A DNA stretch of 64,000 nucleotides from Mycobacterium sp. OTB74 (GCF_029892685.1 NZ_JARXVD010000020.1:54697-118696), one strand, 5' to 3'. Shown: positions 43,834 through 53,073, numbered from the stretch's first letter. The notes: generated by a model from the letters alone, not told the origin. Numbers and translations: made by a program.

Positions 43834-43860
43834 TTGAACAGATATCGTTAATCTGTTCAA
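43834..43860. promoter_or_regulatory. Perfect inverted repeat, probable TetR operator
   Basis: TTGAACAGAT and ATCTGTTCAA are exact 10-bp arms around a 7-bp spacer, ending at the base before the TetR start codon. Autorepression of the regulator-monooxygenase-SDR operon is likely. Confidence 0.75.
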
Positions 43861-44460
43861 ATGCCTGGCTCGCCGATACCGCCGCGCGCGGTTTCTCCAG
43901 CCCTGCTGGACGCCACCGCCAAGACGCTACGACGACTGGGCCCAAGGCAATTCAGCCTGACCGCCGTTGCCGAAGCCGCCGGAGTGTCCCGCGGGACTGT
44001 CTACAACGCGTTGGGTAGCCGCGAGAACGCGATCACCGTCGCGCTGGATCATCTGGCATCGGCATTCGTCGCTGCGATGGCCGCCGAGGTGGACAAACAG
44101 GACACCCTGGCCGAGCAGGTCGCGGCCGCCGCAGTGCTGATCTGTGCACACCGGCAGAGTTCTCCTTCGGTGCCGCAGAACAGCATCAACGAATCCATCG
44201 TCGTACTGCTGCTGCGCAACATCGGTGAGGACTTGATGCGCCGTGCGGTCGACCTGTGGAAGCCGCGGGTCAAGGCCGCGCAGCGCGACGGCGAGATCAG
44301 CGCCGCTATCGATCCCGCCCGCGCCGGCGAATGGATTGTCCGAATACTGCTGAGTTTCGAGGTTCTCCCACCCATCGGGGTCAACCTCGACAGCCCACGC
44401 GCCGTCCGGCGCTTCGTCACCGACCACATCGTCACAGGACTCAACGGAGAGGCACCATGA
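43861..44460 (+). CDS. TetR-family regulator (of the monooxygenase-SDR operon)
   Basis: A 199-residue TetR protein. The N-terminal HTH is FSLTAVAEAAGVSRGTVYNALGSRENAI; the C-terminal domain carries the ligand pocket. An operator-like palindrome abuts its start codon, so the transcript may be nearly leaderless. The stop overlaps the monooxygenase start (ATGA), giving a coupled operon. Confidence 0.88.
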   Translation: MPGSPIPPRAVSPALLDATAKTLRRLGPRQFSLTAVAEAAGVSRGTVYNALGSRENAITVALDHLASAFVAAMAAEVDKQDTLAEQVAAAAVLICAHRQSSPSVPQNSINESIVVLLLRNIGEDLMRRAVDLWKPRVKAAQRDGEISAAIDPARAGEWIVRILLSFEVLPPIGVNLDSPRAVRRFVTDHIVTGLNGEAP

Positions 44461-46022
44461 CCAAACCCGACCACGAGGTCGTCATTATCGGCGCAGGGCC
44501 AGGCGGCATCGCCACCGCGCACCTGTTGCACCAGAAGGGTATTGACGACTTTGTGATCGTCGACCGCGGTGACGACTTCGGCGGCACCTGGCGGGACAAC
44601 CACTACCCCGGCCTGGCGGTGGACATTCCTTCGCTGTGGTATCAGCTGTCGTTCGCCCCGAACCCGAATTGGAGCCGGTTCTTCGCGCCGGGCCCGGAGA
44701 TCTACGCCTATCTGCGTGACACCGCCGCCAAGTTGAACCTGTACCAGCACCTGCGCACCAATTCCGAAGTGCTGCGCCAGAAGTGGGACTCCGACGCCGG
44801 GTTCTGGCGACTGACCATTCGTGATCAGCCGGAGTTGACCGCGCGGTTCCTGATCAGCTCGGTCGGCGGCTACGTCAATGCCAAGAACGATATCGACATC
44901 GAGGGCATCGAGGACTTCGAAGGCACCATTCTGCGGCCCAACGCCTGGGACGACCACTACGACGTCCGGGGCAAACGAGTCGCGATCATCGGCACCGGTT
45001 CCAGCGGCGTGCAGATCACCGGCGCACTGTCCGGAGTGGCAGCCAATCTCGATGTGTACCAACGCACTCCGGCCTGGGTACTGCCCAAACCCGACTTCGA
45101 CATCCCGGAGTGGATGCAGCGCGCACTCAAGTTCCCCGGCGTCGTGGGCGCGGTCAACGTATTCGGACGCCTGCTCATGGACGCCACCATGGTAGCCCCG
45201 ATCATCCACGTGTTCTCCCGACTCCCCCGCCGCATCCTGACCCGCCTCATCCCGCTCTATGACGGGAACAGCCGTAATCTCTACCGACTGCTGTTGCGCT
45301 ACACCGTCAACGATCCGGCCACCCGCAAGGCGCTGCTGCCCCGCTACGGCATCATGGCGAAGCGACCGGTCATCTCCAGCGACTTCCTGCCCGCGCTGAA
45401 TCACCCGGACACGCATCTGATCACCACCCCGATCGAGCGCATCACCCGCAGGGGGGTACGTACCGTCGATGGCGTGGACCGACCGGTCGACCTGCTGGTC
45501 ACCGCCACCGGATATGAGCTGTGGACCGATCCGGAGACCTACCGGCCCGGAACCGTCTTGGGCACAGGCGGATTCGACCTCGCCGAGTATTACCGGGCAC
45601 ACGGCATGCACAGCTATGCCGGCACCGCGCACCCACGCCTGCCCAACCGCTGGGAGATCGTCGGCCCGCTCGGATTCGTCGGGTTTGCCTGGATGGACTA
45701 CGTGGAGACCACTGCCGCACACGCGATCCGGATGATCGAACAGGCGCGACGCCGTGCCGCCACCCCGGTCGTCGCGGTCAGCCAAGATGCGTTCAACCGC
45801 TGGAATGCGCTGATCGACCGTCGCGGCCGTACCGCCAGTACTTACTACACCGACTGCAATCCGGGCCTGAACACCTATTTCGTCAACTCGCAGCAAGGCA
45901 CCCCTTACTACCGTCCGCAAACCATCACCGGCTCAAGGATCTTCGCGCGGAGTTCGCCGTTAACCGATTACGACTTCAGCACCGTCCAGGCCGCACCCAT
46001 CAAAGAGGAGCTCAGCGCATGA
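44457..46022 (+). CDS. Flavin-containing monooxygenase, Baeyer-Villiger-type with altered fingerprint
   Basis: A 521-residue FAD/NADPH enzyme. The first dinucleotide fold is VVIIGAGPGGIATAHLL with DDFGGTWRDNHYPGLAVD, and the second is VAIIGTGSSGVQI. The BVMO fingerprint FxGxxxHxxxW appears as FEGTILRPNAW, with Arg replacing the conserved His. It probably inserts oxygen into a ketone or hydroxylates a lipophilic substrate; the altered motif makes true Baeyer-Villiger activity uncertain. It is coupled to the TetR upstream and to the SDR downstream by ATGA overlaps. Confidence 0.85.
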   Translation: MTKPDHEVVIIGAGPGGIATAHLLHQKGIDDFVIVDRGDDFGGTWRDNHYPGLAVDIPSLWYQLSFAPNPNWSRFFAPGPEIYAYLRDTAAKLNLYQHLRTNSEVLRQKWDSDAGFWRLTIRDQPELTARFLISSVGGYVNAKNDIDIEGIEDFEGTILRPNAWDDHYDVRGKRVAIIGTGSSGVQITGALSGVAANLDVYQRTPAWVLPKPDFDIPEWMQRALKFPGVVGAVNVFGRLLMDATMVAPIIHVFSRLPRRILTRLIPLYDGNSRNLYRLLLRYTVNDPATRKALLPRYGIMAKRPVISSDFLPALNHPDTHLITTPIERITRRGVRTVDGVDRPVDLLVTATGYELWTDPETYRPGTVLGTGGFDLAEYYRAHGMHSYAGTAHPRLPNRWEIVGPLGFVGFAWMDYVETTAAHAIRMIEQARRRAATPVVAVSQDAFNRWNALIDRRGRTASTYYTDCNPGLNTYFVNSQQGTPYYRPQTITGSRIFARSSPLTDYDFSTVQAAPIKEELSA

Positions 46023-46840
46023 CCGAACAACCCCTCGCCGGCAAAGTCGCCTACGTCACGGGCGCAGCCCGCGGACAGGGTCGCTCCCACTGTGTGCGGT
46101 TGGCGCGGGCCGGTGCCGACGTCGTCGCCATCGACGCCTGCGGCCCGGTGACCCCGGCCAACGGCTACGAGCCTGCAACGCCGGCGGACCTGGCTGAAAC
46201 GGTGAATCTGGTTGAGAGCGAAGGGCGCAAGATCTACGCCAAGGAAGTCGACGTCCGCGACGCCCAGGGCCAGCAGCGGATGGTGGCCGAGGCCATAGAG
46301 CAATTCGGCCGACTGGACATCGTGGTCGCGAACGCCGGTGTGCTCAACTGGGGCCGGGTCTGGGAGATCTCCCAGCAGCAGTGGCAGGACACCCTCGACA
46401 TCAACCTGACCGGGTTCTGGAATACCATCCGGGCCGTCGTCCCACCGATGATCTCCGCGGGTAACGGCGGGTCGATCATCGCCACCAGCTCTGCGGCAGG
46501 CATCAAGGCGGTGCCAGGCTGCGGGCACTACTGCGCCACCAAGTTCGGCGTGGTCGGGATGGTCAATTCACTGGCAATTGAGTTGGGCGAGTACGGAATT
46601 CGCGTCAACTCGATCCACCCGTACGGCACCGACACCCCGATGGGCAACGACCTGTCGATGTACAAGATTCTGCAGGACCACCCCAACTACATCCACAGCT
46701 TCTCCCCGGGAGCGCTGCCGACTGATTCATTGATCAAGCCGGACACCATCTCCGACATCGTGGTGTGGCTGGCCGGCGACGCGTCGTCGCTGGTCACCGC
46801 GGCCCAGATCCCCGCCGACAAGGGCTACCTGAAGATCTAG
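46019..46840 (+). CDS. Mycofactocin-type SDR oxidoreductase
   Basis: A 273-residue short-chain dehydrogenase. The cofactor motif is VTGAARGQGRSHCVRLARAGADVVAIDAC, the signature of mycofactocin-coupled SDRs that keep NAD(H) bound; the catalytic set includes TSSAAG and YCATK. It probably oxidises an alcohol to the ketone used by the co-encoded monooxygenase. The start overlaps the monooxygenase stop, and a strong hairpin follows. Confidence 0.87.
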   Translation: MTEQPLAGKVAYVTGAARGQGRSHCVRLARAGADVVAIDACGPVTPANGYEPATPADLAETVNLVESEGRKIYAKEVDVRDAQGQQRMVAEAIEQFGRLDIVVANAGVLNWGRVWEISQQQWQDTLDINLTGFWNTIRAVVPPMISAGNGGSIIATSSAAGIKAVPGCGHYCATKFGVVGMVNSLAIELGEYGIRVNSIHPYGTDTPMGNDLSMYKILQDHPNYIHSFSPGALPTDSLIKPDTISDIVVWLAGDASSLVTAAQIPADKGYLKI

Positions 46841-46851
46841 AGCGACTTCGG

Positions 46852-46884
46852 CGCGCTCCGTATCGGACAGCGATACGGAGCGCG
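46852..46884. terminator. 14-bp perfect hairpin, bidirectional terminator
   Basis: CGCGCTCCGTATCG and its exact complement flank a 5-base loop, between the convergent SDR and thioesterase genes. Confidence 0.85.
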
Positions 46885-46895
46885 TCGAAATCCCG

Positions 46896-47777
46896 CTACA
46901 AGCGGGAGTGCTCTGCGATACCGGTGTCGGTCGTCCGCAACGGACGGATCAGCCCGTCCTGGCTGAACGAGGCGATCAGCTCGCCCTGCTCGGTGTGCAC
47001 GGTGCCGCGCACGTAGGACATGCCGGCACCCACCTGGGTGCTCTCGTGGCTGTAGAGCAGCCAGCCATTCCACTTGACCGGCTCGTGGAAGCTGACGGTG
47101 ACGGTCATGGGCGCAGTCGAGACCGTCAGATGTGCCTGCGCGGTACCGATGCCCTCATGTGCCCGCATGGTGGTCGAAATGCCAAGGTGGCCGGTGAAAT
47201 ACGCGACCAGAGCCTTGGCCAGGTCCTCCCGCTGCGGGACCGGGTCGTAGTGCAGCCAGGCGTACAACTCGGGTGGGCCGACCTCATCGGGGCTGTTGAC
47301 GTCGACCACGTCTACCAGTCGCAGCTGACGGCCCGTCATCGGCATCTCGGAGACGTTCGACTCGTCAGGGCCGGCTACGTCGGGCTTGGGCACGTGGTGG
47401 CGGATCACGTCACCGGAGGGCACGTCAGCCAACACGGTGACCGTGATGCACCGCTTGCCACCCTGGCTGGCGGTGATTACGGCGCTGGCGGTGCTGCGGC
47501 CCTCGCTGACCACGTCGAGTTCCAGCTCGACCGGCGGCCCGACCATAACGGCGCGGGCGAACACCGCGTGCGCAGAGCGGATCGACTTCTCCGGAAAACG
47601 TTTGGCAGCGGCCACAATCGCGGCCGCCAGCACCTGGGTGCCCTCAACCACCTGACGCTCGTCGGCACCGGCCAACCCGCTGGGCACCGTGTAGCGGTTC
47701 TCGCCGTCGGGCTGTGCATCGAACAGGTCGAGCAGCATCTGCAGCGTCCACGGCGTCGACACGGATTCTGTTGTCAT
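46896..47777 (-). CDS. Acyl-CoA thioesterase, double hot-dog
   Basis: A 293-residue TesB-like thioesterase. The two hot-dog halves are about 20-130 (SAHAVFARAVMVGPPVELELDVVSEGRSTASAVITASQGGK) and 190-290 (HLGISTTMRAHEGIGTAQAHLTVSTAPMTVTVSFHEPVKWNGWLLYSHESTQVGAGMSYVRG). It would release free acids from acyl-CoA. AAGGAA is about ten bases before the ATG. It lies 34 bp after the LLM gene on the same strand and is likely cotranscribed. Confidence 0.83.
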   Translation of the reverse strand: MTTESVSTPWTLQMLLDLFDAQPDGENRYTVPSGLAGADERQVVEGTQVLAAAIVAAAKRFPEKSIRSAHAVFARAVMVGPPVELELDVVSEGRSTASAVITASQGGKRCITVTVLADVPSGDVIRHHVPKPDVAGPDESNVSEMPMTGRQLRLVDVVDVNSPDEVGPPELYAWLHYDPVPQREDLAKALVAYFTGHLGISTTMRAHEGIGTAQAHLTVSTAPMTVTVSFHEPVKWNGWLLYSHESTQVGAGMSYVRGTVHTEQGELIASFSQDGLIRPLRTTDTGIAEHSRL

Positions 47778-47811
47778 TACAGGCTTTTCCTTACTGGTTA
47801 CTACTGGTCAC

Positions 47812-48660
47812 TTATCTGGATTCTCTGATCACGGTGTCGGCGAACTCGGTCAGCGTCGATGGTGCGGCGAAGTCGGCGAACCATACATAGAACCGCTTCA
47901 CCCCTTGGGCCGCCAGGCCGGCGAAGTGCTCGCGCAGTTCGGCGGCGTCCCCGCACACCAAGCCACTGCCCAGATGCCCGAAGCGCCGGGTGCTTGTCGC
48001 GACGACACTGTCGCGGTCCGAACCGGCACCGACGAACCCGACCATCAGCTGCACCGACACGCCGACGTCGCCGACCGTTGGAAGCAGCGTGGGCAACCGG
48101 TCGAGTTGATGCGACGGCACATTCCACCAGTCGGCATAACGCCGCACCAGTCCCATGGTCTTGGGACCGGTGCCGCCGATGACCAACGGGATCTTGTGCG
48201 ACGGCCGTGGCTCCTGAATCTCGCCGCCGTTGGTGAGCCCCCAGTACTGGTGCAGCAGGCCGAGGGTCTGATCCATACGAGCCACCCGAGCCGGCGCGTT
48301 GTCGCCGTCGGGCAACCCGAAACGCTCGAACTCCGCAGGCCAGGAGCCCCAACCCAGACCCAGATCGAACCGACCGCCGGAGATCGCATCGAGGGTCACC
48401 GCCTGCTTGGCCAGGACGGCCGGATGCCGGAAGGCGTCGCACAGCACCAGATGGCCGATCCGCAGACGTTCGGTGCGCGCAGCCACCAGCGTCGCGATGG
48501 TCATTGCCTCCCAGATGCTTTGGTGGGTGGCACCGGGCGGCTCCAGATGATCGATGAAGGCGATGCCGTCAAAGCCCGTGGCGTCGGCCACCCGCGCCCG
48601 CTCGACGATATCGTCGATCTCCATCCTCACCTGAGGCAGGAATACAAACCATTCAGCCAT
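47812..48660 (-). CDS. LLM-class (luciferase-like, probably F420-dependent) oxidoreductase
   Basis: A 282-residue TIM-barrel protein of the luciferase-like family. GFDGIAFIDHLEPPG, TERLRIGHLVLCDAFRHPAVLAKQAVTLDAISGGRFDLGLGWGSW and IPLVIGGTGPKTMGLVRRYADWWN are the family blocks. Mycobacterial members mostly use F420. Substrate unknown. Its start faces the TetR at 48722, sharing a 61-bp promoter region with an operator-like site. Confidence 0.87.
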   Translation of the reverse strand: MAEWFVFLPQVRMEIDDIVERARVADATGFDGIAFIDHLEPPGATHQSIWEAMTIATLVAARTERLRIGHLVLCDAFRHPAVLAKQAVTLDAISGGRFDLGLGWGSWPAEFERFGLPDGDNAPARVARMDQTLGLLHQYWGLTNGGEIQEPRPSHKIPLVIGGTGPKTMGLVRRYADWWNVPSHQLDRLPTLLPTVGDVGVSVQLMVGFVGAGSDRDSVVATSTRRFGHLGSGLVCGDAAELREHFAGLAAQGVKRFYVWFADFAAPSTLTEFADTVIRESR

Positions 48661-48705
48661 CGCTGCGTCACATTAGCCTTAACTTCGCCAACGCTCTACA
48701 AAAAC

Positions 48706-48720
48706 GGTAATCTCATTCTC
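48706..48720. promoter_or_regulatory. Candidate operator between LLM and TetR genes
   Basis: GGTAATCTCATTCTC matches the perfect palindrome at 49405-49419 (GGTAATGTCATTACC) at 12 of 15 positions and abuts the TetR start. Confidence 0.55.
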
Positions 48721-48721
48721 C

Positions 48722-49330
48722 ATGCCGAAGCCGATCGCAGCCAGCGCCGCCGACACCGAGTCGCGGGCGAGCAGGTTCATGCGCTCGGCTCTGGAAATCC
48801 TGGGCGAGACCGGTCGCACCGACTTCACCGTGCTGGAAGTGGTGGAACGCTCCAAGACCTCGTTGCGGTCGTTTTACCAGCACTTTTCCACCAAAGACGA
48901 GCTGCTGCTGGCTCTGGTGGACACGATCATGACCGAGTCGACCAAAGGCTGGCGTGCCGAGACCGATGGCCTGGGCGCCGCCGCGGCACTGCACGTCCTG
49001 GTGGACCGAATCTGCGCGCCGGCCGAGTCCAGCACCCAGGAAGGCATCAACCGCGGCCTGACGTTCTACAACGATCACCTGGCCGAGTCCATGCCCAGCG
49101 ACTATGCCCGGGTGCTGGCCCCCTTGCACACCCTGATCTGCGACATCATTCAACGCGGAATCAATAGCGCCACATTCGATTCCGCGCTTCAGGTGGACGT
49201 CACCGCAGCGCTGATCATGCAGACCGTGCTGGGCGCGATGCGGCTGCGGGTGCTCGGTGCGGAACTCAACGGAACCCCGGTCGACAGCAACCACATCTAC
49301 ACGTTCTGCCTGCGCACCTTGACCAAGTAG
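48722..49330 (+). CDS. TetR-family regulator (of the amidohydrolase-ACAD operon)
   Basis: A 202-residue TetR protein. HTH: FTVLEVVERSKTSLRSFYQHFSTKDELLLALVD. The C-terminal half has a typical helical ligand domain. Matching operator-like sequences lie just before its own start and before the amidohydrolase at 49452, so it probably represses both and perhaps the divergent LLM-thioesterase pair. Confidence 0.88.
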   Translation: MPKPIAASAADTESRASRFMRSALEILGETGRTDFTVLEVVERSKTSLRSFYQHFSTKDELLLALVDTIMTESTKGWRAETDGLGAAAALHVLVDRICAPAESSTQEGINRGLTFYNDHLAESMPSDYARVLAPLHTLICDIIQRGINSATFDSALQVDVTAALIMQTVLGAMRLRVLGAELNGTPVDSNHIYTFCLRTLTK

Positions 49331-49404
49331 CGACTACACAGCGCCGCGAAGACAACACTAACCCGCCCTGGAAGCAACCCCGTTTTCCGTCATGCGCAAA
49401 AAAT

Positions 49405-49419
49405 GGTAATGTCATTACC
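49405..49419. promoter_or_regulatory. Perfect 15-bp palindrome, probable TetR operator
   Basis: GGTAATGTCATTACC, 33 bp upstream of the amidohydrolase start; related to the site at 48706-48720. Confidence 0.7.
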
Positions 49420-49451
49420 GCTGCCGAATAATGCGACTCTCAGGAGCGGAC

Positions 49452-50681
49452 ATGCCTTCACGCAACCTTTCCTACCCGGTGTTCGACGCCGACAACCACT
49501 TCTACGAACCCAAAGAGGCGCTGACCCAGTTCTTGCCGGACCACCGCAAGGGCGTCATCGACTACATCGACGTGCACGGCCGCACCAAGATCATGGTGCG
49601 TAACCACATCAGCGACTACATCCCCAACCCGACCTTCGAGGTCGTCGCACGCCCCGGCGCGCAGGAGGAGTACTTCAAGCACGGCAGCGGCGGCAAGAGC
49701 TACCGCGAGATCATGGGCAAGCCGATGAAGGCCATCCCGGCATTCCGCAATCCGCAGGCGCGCCTCGAGGTTCTGGACAGCCTGGGGCTGGACTACACCC
49801 TGATGTTCCCGACCCTGGCCAGCCTGGTCGAGGAGCGGCTCAAGGACGACCCTGAGCTGATTCTGGACATCGTGCACGCGCTGAACCAGTGGATGTACGA
49901 GACCTGGCAGTTCAACTACGAGAATCGCATCTTCTCCACCCCGGTGATCAACCTTGGCATCGTTGATCGCGCCATCGAGGAATTGGAGTGGTGCCTGGAG
50001 CGCGGCGCCAAGACGGTACTGGTCCGCCCGGCCCCGGTGCCCGGTTTCCGCGGCAGCCGCTCGTTCGGCCTGCCCGAGTTCGACCCGTTCTGGCAGGCCT
50101 GCGTCAAGGCCGGCATCCCGGTGTCGATGCACGCGTCAGACAGCGGCTACGCGCAGTACCTCAACGACTGGGAGCCGGCCGAAGAGTTCCTGCCGTTCAA
50201 GCCGACGTCGTTCCGGATGGTGGCCATGGGCAAGCGTCCCATCGAGGACACCATGGCGGCGCTGGTCTGTCACGGTGCTCTGACCCGCAATCCGGATCTG
50301 CGCATCCTGTCGGTGGAGAACGGCGCGTCCTGGGTGCCGTACCTGTTCTACCAATTCAAGGACGTCTACTCGAAGATGCCGCAGGAGTTCCCCGAGGACC
50401 CGATTGCGGCCTTCCGGCGCGCCGTCTACGTCGCACCGTTCTGGGAGGACGACTTCAACAAGATGGCGGACCTGTGCGGTATCGACCGGATCATCTTCGG
50501 TTCGGACTGGCCGCACCCAGAGGGCCTGGCCGACCCGATCAACCTGGTTGCCGACCTGGAGGCTCAGGGCCTGGACGCCGAAGGCGTCCGAAAGGTCATG
50601 GGCGGCAACATGGTTGACCTGTTCAAGGTCGAGAACGCGCCCTGCCATAACCCCGATGTGCCGGCACTCGAGCTGGTCTGA
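49452..50681 (+). CDS. Amidohydrolase (PF04909-type metal-dependent hydrolase/decarboxylase)
   Basis: A 409-residue TIM-barrel amidohydrolase. The first strand FDADNHFYEP gives the D-x-D-x-H-type metal site; SMHASDSGYAQY and FGSDWPHPEG contribute the later His and Asp. The family includes decarboxylases and ring-cleavage product hydrolases. AGGAGCG is six bases before the ATG. It is followed after 20 bp by an acyl-CoA dehydrogenase pair, so it probably processes a product or precursor of a CoA-thioester pathway. Confidence 0.85.
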   Translation: MPSRNLSYPVFDADNHFYEPKEALTQFLPDHRKGVIDYIDVHGRTKIMVRNHISDYIPNPTFEVVARPGAQEEYFKHGSGGKSYREIMGKPMKAIPAFRNPQARLEVLDSLGLDYTLMFPTLASLVEERLKDDPELILDIVHALNQWMYETWQFNYENRIFSTPVINLGIVDRAIEELEWCLERGAKTVLVRPAPVPGFRGSRSFGLPEFDPFWQACVKAGIPVSMHASDSGYAQYLNDWEPAEEFLPFKPTSFRMVAMGKRPIEDTMAALVCHGALTRNPDLRILSVENGASWVPYLFYQFKDVYSKMPQEFPEDPIAAFRRAVYVAPFWEDDFNKMADLCGIDRIIFGSDWPHPEGLADPINLVADLEAQGLDAEGVRKVMGGNMVDLFKVENAPCHNPDVPALELV

Positions 50682-50701
50682 CCCGAGGCTGAACTGACTT
50701 T

Positions 50702-51829
50702 ATGACCGACAATCCCGAACAACTGCTGTTCACGTCCACCGCGCAGGCATTCCTGGACAAGGAAGTGCCGATGACCCGGGTGCGTGAGCTGCACGCCGCA
50801 GGCATCGCCTTTGACGCCGACTGGTGGCAGCGCGCCGCCGAACTCGGCTGGGCCAGCCTGCTTGTTCCCGAAGACCTCGGCGGCGGCAGTGTCTCCGGTA
50901 ACGGCGTCGCCGACCTGGCGCTGCTGTCCGAGCAGGCCGGGCGCACCGTCGCTCCCGGTCCACTGCATCCGGTCAGCGTGGTGCTCGCCGGACTCGTCGA
51001 GGCGCCGGAGGGCCACGAGACGACCATCGAGGCGCTGGTATCAGGTGAGACAATCGCTTCCTGGGCGGTATACGAACCCGGTAACGGTTGGGCGCCAACT
51101 GAACCCGGCCTGATCGCGACCGAAACCGCGGACGGCTTCCAGCTCGACGGAGTCAAGGACCGGGTCGAGGCCGGAGCCGAGTCAGGCGTGCTGCTGGTGG
51201 CCGCCCGCTGCGGCGATGCCGTACGGCAATTCTTGGTGCCCACCGATGCAGCAGGTGTGACCATCGAGGCCCAGCAGTCGATCGACATGGTAAAGCGTTA
51301 CGCCCGAGTCACTTTCGATGGCGTTCAGGTCGGTTCGGACGCCGCGGTTGGAACTGCCGAGCAGGCCTCCCGGCTGATCTCCCGGCAGGCCCAGATCGCC
51401 CAGCTCCTGCAGTGCACCGAGACCGTCGGAATCCTGGGTGCAGTACTGGATTTCACCATCCAATGGGCGTTCGACCGGCATTCGTTCGGCCGGCCGCTGG
51501 CGTCCTACCAGGCGCTCAAGCACCAGTTCGCGGACCTGAAGATCGAGTACGAAACCTGCCGCGCCACCACCTATGCCGCGGCCAAGGCTGTGGCCGAGGA
51601 CTCCCTCGACGCTGCCGTCAAGGCCAGCATCGCCAAATCCTATGTCGGCGAACATGCTTCAGACATGATCCAACGCTGCGTGCAACTGCACGGCGGTATC
51701 GGTGTCACTTGGGAGCACGACCTGCACCTGTATCTGCGACGTGCGGCGCTGAACCGCTCGCTGTTCGGCACTCCGGAAGATCACAATCTCGCGGTCTACG
51801 CCGCCGAAGCAGACAAGGCCGCATCATGA
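50702..51829 (+). CDS. Acyl-CoA dehydrogenase 1 (FadE-like)
   Basis: A 375-residue flavoprotein. The C-terminal helical block is VQLHGGIGVTWEHDLHLYLRRA, and the N-terminal helical domain has ELGWASLLVPEDLGGGS. It probably dehydrogenates a CoA thioester. Its stop overlaps the next acyl-CoA dehydrogenase start (ATGA), as in mycobacterial FadE pairs that form mixed tetramers. Confidence 0.88.
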   Translation: MTDNPEQLLFTSTAQAFLDKEVPMTRVRELHAAGIAFDADWWQRAAELGWASLLVPEDLGGGSVSGNGVADLALLSEQAGRTVAPGPLHPVSVVLAGLVEAPEGHETTIEALVSGETIASWAVYEPGNGWAPTEPGLIATETADGFQLDGVKDRVEAGAESGVLLVAARCGDAVRQFLVPTDAAGVTIEAQQSIDMVKRYARVTFDGVQVGSDAAVGTAEQASRLISRQAQIAQLLQCTETVGILGAVLDFTIQWAFDRHSFGRPLASYQALKHQFADLKIEYETCRATTYAAAKAVAEDSLDAAVKASIAKSYVGEHASDMIQRCVQLHGGIGVTWEHDLHLYLRRAALNRSLFGTPEDHNLAVYAAEADKAAS

Positions 51830-53046
51830 CCGAGACCGTCGCAGAGTTCGCAGCTCGGGCCGACGCCTGGCTGGCCGAGAACATGCCGCCCATCGATCCG
51901 GCCAACCCGCCGGAGGTCGATCGCGGTGCCGAGGAGCCGTGGCTGCGCGCGCGAGAGCTGCAGAAGAAGCTCCACGCCGGCGGGTTCGCCGGGATCTGCT
52001 TTCCCCGCGAGTACGGCGGGCTGGGCCTGCCCATCGAATACCAGAAGGCGTTCGACGAGGTATCGCGCAACTACGAGCTGCCGATCATCCTGAACACCCC
52101 GACCTTCACCATCTGCGCCGCAACCATCCTGGACACCGGCTCCGAGGACCAGAAGCGCGACCGCATCTCGGCCGCCATCCGCGGCGACGAGGTGCTGGTA
52201 CAGCTGCTCTCAGAGCCCAACGGCGGTTCGGACCTGGCCGGGGTGATCACCCGCGCCGACCGCAAGGACGGCAAGTGGGTGATCAACGGCGCCAAGACCT
52301 GGAGCACCAGCGCGTTCGCCGCCGACTACGGCCTGATGCTGGCCCGCACCAACTGGGATGTGCCCAAGCACGAGGGCCTGACCATGTTCCTGGTGCCTAT
52401 CAACTCACCCGGCATCACCATGCGTCGGATCCGTCAGGTCGACGGCAGCGACGAGTTCTGCGAAGAATTCTTCGACGACCTGATCCTCGGCGATGACGCC
52501 GTGGTGGGCGAAGTGAACGACGGCTGGGCAGTGGCCTCCCGGCAGATGCACCACGAGCGCCGTGCGGTGGGCGGCGGCTCGGAGTTCGCGAGCGGCATCG
52601 GGGCCGAAGGTTCCAGCGATCGGCCTGTGGACTACCCGGCGCTGCTGGCTCAGGTCGGCGACACCGAACGGCATCGCGAGATGGCCGGTCGGGCACTGGT
52701 GCGCCGGGCGGTACAAGAACAGCTGATCGAGCACGTGTACCACAGCACCATGGATGGTTCACTGCCCGCGGCGGCAGGTTCGATCATCCGGGTGGGGCAT
52801 GCAGAGGCCATTCAGTTCGAAATGGACACAGTGCTCGCGCTGACGGGCAGCGCCGGTGTGGTCGACGGCGACGATGGCTTGTTCCCCATCACGGCCCGCT
52901 ATCTGTCCCGTCAGCAGGCATCGCTGGGTGGCGGCACCTGTGAGATCGCCCGCAACGTGATCGGCGAGCGAATCCTGGGGTTCCCGCGCGAGTTCGCCGC
53001 CGACCGTGGACTGCCGTTCAACCAGGTCAAGCGCAAGCGCGACTGA
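51826..53046 (+). CDS. Acyl-CoA dehydrogenase 2 (FadE-like)
   Basis: A 406-residue flavoprotein. FPREYGGLGLPIEYQKAFDEVSRNYELP, LLSEPNGGSDLAGVITRA and GKWVINGAKTWSTSAFAADYGLMLART are the FAD/substrate-domain blocks, and LGGGTCEIARNVIGERILG is the C-terminal signature. The usual YEG glutamate position before GTxEI reads LGG here, so the catalytic base may lie elsewhere or in the partner. A terminator hairpin follows. Confidence 0.88.
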   Translation: MTETVAEFAARADAWLAENMPPIDPANPPEVDRGAEEPWLRARELQKKLHAGGFAGICFPREYGGLGLPIEYQKAFDEVSRNYELPIILNTPTFTICAATILDTGSEDQKRDRISAAIRGDEVLVQLLSEPNGGSDLAGVITRADRKDGKWVINGAKTWSTSAFAADYGLMLARTNWDVPKHEGLTMFLVPINSPGITMRRIRQVDGSDEFCEEFFDDLILGDDAVVGEVNDGWAVASRQMHHERRAVGGGSEFASGIGAEGSSDRPVDYPALLAQVGDTERHREMAGRALVRRAVQEQLIEHVYHSTMDGSLPAAAGSIIRVGHAEAIQFEMDTVLALTGSAGVVDGDDGLFPITARYLSRQQASLGGGTCEIARNVIGERILGFPREFAADRGLPFNQVKRKRD

Positions 53047-53073
53047 CTCCCTCCCCTTTCCTGCCCAAATGGG

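Noticed and set aside
44049..45920. Open frame of over 600 codons antisense to TetR and the monooxygenase
   Set aside because: The sense strand carries two FAD/NADPH folds and coupled start-stop overlaps; the antisense is a codon-bias artefact.
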